A stretch of 16,023 nucleotides of DNA from Candidatus Methylomirabilis sp. (GTDB lineage Bacteria; Patescibacteriota; Patescibacteriia; DYHP01), in NCBI GenBank assembly GCA_020724105.1, contig DYHP01000001.1, positions 23,440 to 39,462 on the forward strand. Direction: 5' to 3'. The position numbers and the translations under genes are program-made. Below, one piece after another: positions 12,964 to 16,023 of the stretch. The notes beneath the pieces are model-generated. The model did no database searches. It was not told the origin of the DNA and worked only from the letters and a program-made list of their open reading frames with translations. Within the stretch, counting starts at the first letter, position 1. Each line of letters starts with the position of its first letter.

Positions 12964-13098
12964 TTAGGTTTGGAAGAGGCAGGTTCCTTTTCCTTGATCG
13001 CGGCGCGTATCCTCGGCCGAAGCCACACGGCTCGCCAGGAAAATCGCGGCGAAAATCGTCACGAATAAAAATTCCTTGACACAGTTTCTCTTTCTCAT
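12964..13098 (-). CDS. Putative secreted micropeptide (44 aa)
   Basis: An unrecognised small gene. The ATG at 13096-13098 follows a strong SD (AAGGAGA, complement of 13104-13110) at ideal spacing. The product starts with a basic stretch MRKRNCVKEF, then a hydrophobic core LFVTIFAAIFLA (about 11-22), then SRVASA with an AxA-type signal peptidase I site after Ala28. This leaves a 16-residue mature peptide, EDTRRDQGKGTCLFQT, with a single cysteine. It is bounded by a possible promoter (13157-13185) and a terminator (12867-12898), so it forms a complete one-gene unit. It could be a secreted peptide, a dual-cysteine membrane peptide or the remnant of a longer exported protein. No function is assigned. 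Confidence 0.65.
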   Translation of the reverse strand: MRKRNCVKEFLFVTIFAAIFLASRVASAEDTRRDQGKGTCLFQT

Positions 13099-13156
13099 CG
13101 TTGTCTCCTTCTAAATTTATTATTAAAGGTCTGTTTTCCTCTATTATTATCTTATA

Positions 13157-13185
13157 TCAATATCCAATATCTCTAGGGTTGTCAA
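13157..13185 (-). promoter_or_regulatory. Possible promoter for the micropeptide gene, overlapping a divergent one
   Basis: Minus-strand TTGACA (13180-13185), 17-bp spacer, weak TATTGA (13157-13162). The same bases read as TTGTCA on the plus strand (13179-13184), with TATTCT at 13203-13208 (18-bp spacer), which could serve the thioredoxin-patatin genes. The -10 boxes are weak. Confidence 0.45.
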
Positions 13186-13264
13186 TTTAAATATCAATAT
13201 GTTATTCTGTTTATAGAAGAACTTTAATAACTTAAAAACTGCAAAAGTCGCGCCGAATTTACCG

Positions 13265-13289
13265 AGTAGTGAAACTTGTTTCTGCTACT
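13265..13289. repeat. Small hairpin upstream of the thioredoxin-like gene
   Basis: agtag-tgaaac and gtttctg-ctact arms, 25 bp overall. It shares the 15-mer gtgaaacttgtttct with the hairpin at 10304-10359 (opposite strand). It lies between the putative promoter and the SD. Confidence 0.6.
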
Positions 13290-13314
13290 TGGCTTTGGTG
13301 CGGTAGAGGACGCA

Positions 13315-13809
13315 ATGAATTTCAGCAAAAATCCCAAAATTTTTTTCTTGATTTCCCTGCTTTTTATTTTCGTCGCCTGCGACAAGCAGGGTTTGAAAAA
13401 ACATCAATATGCGAGAGATGAAATCAAGAAAACTTTCCCTAAACTTAAAGGCGAAGTTATCCAAAAAAGTAATGCTCAACCCAAAGCTAAATTAATTATT
13501 ATTGAATTTTTCCAAACCTGGTGCGAACCTTGCCAAATGTCAGTAAAACATTTGAATGAAATTGAAAAAAGAGAGGATGTGAAAGTAATATCCGTTTCAG
13601 ACGAGGAAAAAGAAAAAATTGAAGATTTTATCAAGAAATTCAAGCCGGAATATGAAATGAGGCAGGTGTCCGAAGAATTATTTGAAGAAATGGGGATAGA
13701 ATACGTGCCCTATGCCTTTATCTATCGCGCCTCCGACAAAAAAATCCTGTGGAACGATTATCCGATGAAAATCACCGACAAGTTGCTGGATGAGTTGAAG
13801 AATAAATGA
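13315..13809 (+). CDS. Thioredoxin-fold lipoprotein (TlpA-like)
   Basis: A probable membrane-anchored extracytoplasmic thiol-disulfide protein. It has 164 residues from MNFSKNPKIF. The hydrophobic segment FFLISLLFIFVAC ends in a lipobox-like FVAC, with Cys22 as the likely lipidation site. The redox motif WCEPC is at about 69-73 within FFQTWCEPCQMS, and the cis-proline at about 132 (EYVPYAFIY). The start at 13315 is preferred over an in-frame ATG at 13276 because AGAGGA lies 4 bp before it and the lipoprotein signal begins here. The patatin-like gene follows 22 bp later with its own SD, so the two probably form an operon. The partner is unknown. Confidence 0.85.
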   Translation: MNFSKNPKIFFLISLLFIFVACDKQGLKKHQYARDEIKKTFPKLKGEVIQKSNAQPKAKLIIIEFFQTWCEPCQMSVKHLNEIEKREDVKVISVSDEEKEKIEDFIKKFKPEYEMRQVSEELFEEMGIEYVPYAFIYRASDKKILWNDYPMKITDKLLDELKNK

Positions 13810-13831
13810 TAATAAAAAAGGAGAATAATAA

Positions 13832-14700
13832 ATGGACAGAGGCAAAAAATCGGCTGGGTTTGGCCAGGCGCGGCATTTAACGGCCCGTTTCAAGCCGGTG
13901 TGGCAAAATTTTTTGAAGAAAAAGGTTTTACTTTTGATTTCAACATCGCTTCTTCCGTGGGAATTTTGAACACTTGCGTTTTAAACGCCCGAGGAGGCAG
14001 CGCGGAAAAACTTCGCGAATTTTGGAAAACGACTTATTTTTGGCATTTCTTTTATCCGGCGTGGAAAGAATGGCTGAAAAATCGCCGATATGATTCGCTG
14101 TGTTCAAAAGAACTTATAGAAAAAAAGATAAAGAAATTGGCGGGCGACGACTATTGGCGCCCAAAAGACGGCAGGATAATCGAGGTTTCGGTGTTAAATC
14201 TTGATGATGGCAGGGTTGAGTATGTGCCAAGTGACGACTCCGAATTTCCGCAGGCGATTTGGGCGGGCGTCGGCTTTCCGCCGCTTGCGCCGGCGGTTTA
14301 TTTGTCAAATAGAGGACATCAATACGTTGACGGCGGGCTTGGTCGGAATCATATGATTCAAAGATGTTTTGAAAGAGGGTGTGATCGCATTATTGTCGTA
14401 AATATTGTGGAATCCAAAAAGACAGCCGCGGGTTCAAAATCGCAGGAGAAATCAGTTAGAATACGAGATGGCAAAGAGGTGTTTTGGCGAACAACGCGCA
14501 TGGTGATAAAAAGGGTTTTTGCCGATAGTTCCGGGGGCGAGAAAGTCGACGAATCAAAGGTCTTTCACATTTATCCGTCAGGTAGCAGTTATGCTTCTAT
14601 CCTTACCCCTTCAAATCTTTGGTTCAGGCATATGATTAAAGTGGGCTATCGCGAGGCAGAAAGGTTTTTTGTTACTCGCCCAAAAATTTGGAGCGAATAA
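13832..14700 (+). CDS. Patatin-like phospholipase-family protein with probable -1 frameshift near the start
   Basis: Likely a serine-aspartate dyad acyl hydrolase. The main frame runs from about 13834 to the stop at 14698-14700. It has an ASSVG nucleophile elbow (Ser in FNIASSVGILN, usual form GxSxG) and the dyad aspartate in YVDGGLGRN. The only good start, ATG 13832 after AAGGAG, is in another frame. It would join the patatin frame if the A-run 13844-13849 had seven bases, giving MDRGKKIGWVWPGAAFNG..., which restores the family's N-terminal glycine-rich region. The first conventional in-frame start is GTG at 13900, which would remove that region. The oxyanion loop PGAAFNG is degenerate compared with GGGxRG. 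It may be a sequencing error, a programmed slip or a decaying gene. Confidence 0.75.
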
Positions 14701-14848
14701 AATGAGTGAACAAATTTTTGTTGGGAGTAACAATTCCGCACTTCCCGACGAATGTCGGGATAGTGATGGGGTTCTCCCTCATCGTTTCTTTCTGACGGTT
14801 AATCCTTCGCCGGAAATTCGTCCAGTAAGGATGAGTCAAACCGCGAAC
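14701..14848. other. Non-coding stretch after the patatin-like gene
   Basis: It contains a cccgac/gtcggg-type stem (about 14744-14759) and scattered repeats, then the terminator. A reading frame from ATG 14702 crosses the terminator hairpin, so it is not credited. Confidence 0.5.
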
Positions 14849-14883
14849 AAGCGGTCTGAAATTTCAGACCGCTTTATTTTTTT
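14849..14883 (+). terminator. Terminator of the thioredoxin-patatin unit
   Basis: A 26-bp perfect palindrome (14849-14874; arm aagcggtctgaaa) followed by a T-rich run to 14883. It separates this unit from murB. Confidence 0.88.
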
Positions 14884-14895
14884 AACATAAGAAGT

Positions 14896-14901
14896 TATAC
14901 T
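14896..14901 (+). promoter_or_regulatory. Likely -10 box for murB
   Basis: TATACT, identical to the -10 boxes of parA and the DUF4870 gene, 12 bp before the ATG at 14914. The -35 (tttatt, 14873-14878) is weak and lies in the preceding terminator T-run. A leader of about 6 nt is predicted. Confidence 0.5.
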
Positions 14902-14913
14902 CTAAAATGGAAT

Positions 14914-15867
14914 ATGATTGAAAAATTAAGGCAAATTTTAGGCGAAAAATTGAAAGAGGATGTGCCTTTAAGGGACTTTACGACTTTTAGAATCGGCGGA
15001 CTGGCGAGGTATTTTTTCATTGGCGAATCCGAGGAAGAAATCGTCAAAGCAATTAAAGCGGCGAAAGATTTAGGTTTGGATTATTTCATTTTGGGAGGCG
15101 GAAGCAATCTTTTGGTTTCAGATGAGGGATACGGCGGGCTTGTGATTCAGATTAAAGATTTAAGATTAAAGATTAAAGACAATCGGATTGAATCTGGCGC
15201 CGGCGTTCCGCTACAAGTTTTAGTCCAGGAAGCGGCAAAGGCCGGGCTTTCGGGGCTGGAACAGGCGGCTGGCATTCCGGGAACTTTGGGCGGGGCGATT
15301 TACGGCAACGCAGGTAGCGGATTTACCACGCCGAAGCCCGGCGGAGGCGGGTGGGCGATTGGCGATGCGGTAAAATCGGTTAAACTTTTTTGGCCTGACG
15401 GCAAAATTAAAGAAAAAGACAGGGGTTGGATGGAATTTGGCTATCGCGAAAGCAAATTGAAAAAATTTTCAGCGAAAGAAAGACCGATAATTCTTTCGGC
15501 TGTTTTGGAACTGGCGCCGGGCAACCCCGACGAAATTAAAAAAATAATGGCTGAAAAAACAGCCAGCAGAGAGCAAAAATTTCCCAAAGAGCCGTCAGCC
15601 GGCTGTGTTTTCAAAAATCCCGAAGGGATTTTTGTTCCGTCGAATAACAGGGTGCAGTCAGTAGGCCAACTCATTGACTCGTTGGGTTTGAAAGGGAAAT
15701 GCATTGGCGGCGCTTGCGTTTCAGAGCTCCATGGCAATTTTATTATCAACAAAGGCAACGCCATCGCCAAAGACGTGAAAGAGTTGATTGATTTGATTAA
15801 AAAGAAAGTCAAAGAAGAGAAGGGGATTGAGTTGGAGGAAGAAATCCAATCCCTCGGCTTTTACTGA
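14914..15867 (+). CDS. murB: UDP-N-acetylenolpyruvoylglucosamine reductase
   Basis: FAD enzyme that reduces UDP-GlcNAc-enolpyruvate to UDP-MurNAc in peptidoglycan synthesis. The 317 residues include FTTFRIGG (22-29), the FAD-binding LGGGSNLLVSDEGYGGLVI (60-78), AGIPGTLGGAIYGNAG (119-134), GYRESKL (176-182) and the C-terminal GIELEEEIQSLG with the conserved glutamate. The proton-donor position, usually serine in PSAGSxFKNP, is Cys231 here (PSAGCVFKNP). Residues about 135-147 (SGFTTPKPGGGGW) form an extra glycine/proline-rich loop. The DNA at about 15150-15178 contains attaaag-type heptamer repeats. It is preceded by a -10 box only 12 bp upstream and ends in TGA. Confidence 0.96.
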   Translation: MIEKLRQILGEKLKEDVPLRDFTTFRIGGLARYFFIGESEEEIVKAIKAAKDLGLDYFILGGGSNLLVSDEGYGGLVIQIKDLRLKIKDNRIESGAGVPLQVLVQEAAKAGLSGLEQAAGIPGTLGGAIYGNAGSGFTTPKPGGGGWAIGDAVKSVKLFWPDGKIKEKDRGWMEFGYRESKLKKFSAKERPIILSAVLELAPGNPDEIKKIMAEKTASREQKFPKEPSAGCVFKNPEGIFVPSNNRVQSVGQLIDSLGLKGKCIGGACVSELHGNFIINKGNAIAKDVKELIDLIKKKVKEEKGIELEEEIQSLGFY

Positions 15868-15973
15868 TGGATAGAATTTAAAAGTCATCGGAGATTAAAG
15901 AAATTAAATATAGAGGATTTACGGGGTTTTTATAGCATTATTTTAGAAAATATCTAATTAAGAATTTAAAAAA

Positions 15974-16023
15974 TATAATCCCGATAAATCGGGATTATAT
16001 ATAACACGCGACAGCGTGTTATA
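15974..16023. repeat. Two adjacent palindromes at the right edge
   Basis: A 12-bp stem tataatcccgat (15974-15985 with 15988-15999), immediately followed by a 10-bp stem tataacacgc (16000-16009 with 16014-16023). The second ends exactly at the window limit and may extend further. They lie 106 bp past murB. No clear T-run is present, so termination is uncertain. Confidence 0.8.

Noticed and set aside
10306..13283. gtttcac/gtgaaac words as possible parS sites, given nearby parAB
   Set aside because: parS is TGTTTCAC-GTGAAACA with the two halves adjoining in that order; here the order is reversed (gtgaaac-tt-gtttc) or only one half is present.
14702..14890. 62-codon plus-strand frame starting MSEQIFVGSNN just after the patatin-like gene
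   Set aside because: It runs through the perfect terminator palindrome at 14849-14874 and a second stem, and shows no domain-like pattern.

Overview
The window looks like a chromosomal segment from a small-genome bacterium, most likely a Candidate Phyla Radiation (Patescibacteria, Parcubacteria-like) member. The lineage is an inference from gene content, short AT-rich gaps, numerous palindromic repeats, mixed use of Shine-Dalgarno (SD) and SD-less starts, and a peptidoglycan/LCP gene set; no rRNA is present to confirm it. UGA is an ordinary stop here: tsaC, murB and the thioredoxin gene end in TGA, and an RF2 gene is present. This argues against the UGA-glycine lineages (Gracilibacteria/SR1).

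Layout. Bases 1-1689 (minus) hold parA then parB, with parB running off the left edge; parA and a plus-strand tRNA-Leu(CAA) share a divergent promoter region. Bases 1849-2248 hold no gene but a cluster of hairpin repeats and a terminator. Bases 2249-4734 (minus) read tRNA-Val(CAC), lepB, hisS, rpsU. Bases 4735-5167 are non-coding, with a promoter for the tRNA and a MITE-like composite repeat. A plus-strand LCP (LytR-CpsA-Psr) gene follows (5168-6577). It converges on a minus-strand run DUF4870 gene, prfB, tsaC, ksgA (10021 back to 6607). Bases 10022-10474 are repeat-rich and end in the groEL terminator. groES and groEL (minus) are separated by an unusually large, structured 208-bp gap. Beyond them lie a 44-codon secreted micropeptide gene (minus), a thioredoxin-like lipoprotein gene and a patatin-like gene with a probable one-base frameshift (plus), and murB (plus). 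The window ends in paired palindromes.

The genes are mostly housekeeping: chromosome segregation (ParAB), translation and tRNA modification (HisRS, bS21, RF2, KsgA, TsaC, two tRNAs), protein export and folding (LepB, GroESL), and envelope building (LCP, MurB). The unusual content is the repeat and regulatory layer. One ~90-bp element with competing stems occurs twice, each time filling the whole gap before hisS or prfB. Palindromes and tandem repeats appear inside conserved coding genes as in-frame insertions. Phased repeats separate groES from groEL. Several -10 boxes lie so close to start codons that near-leaderless transcripts are implied.
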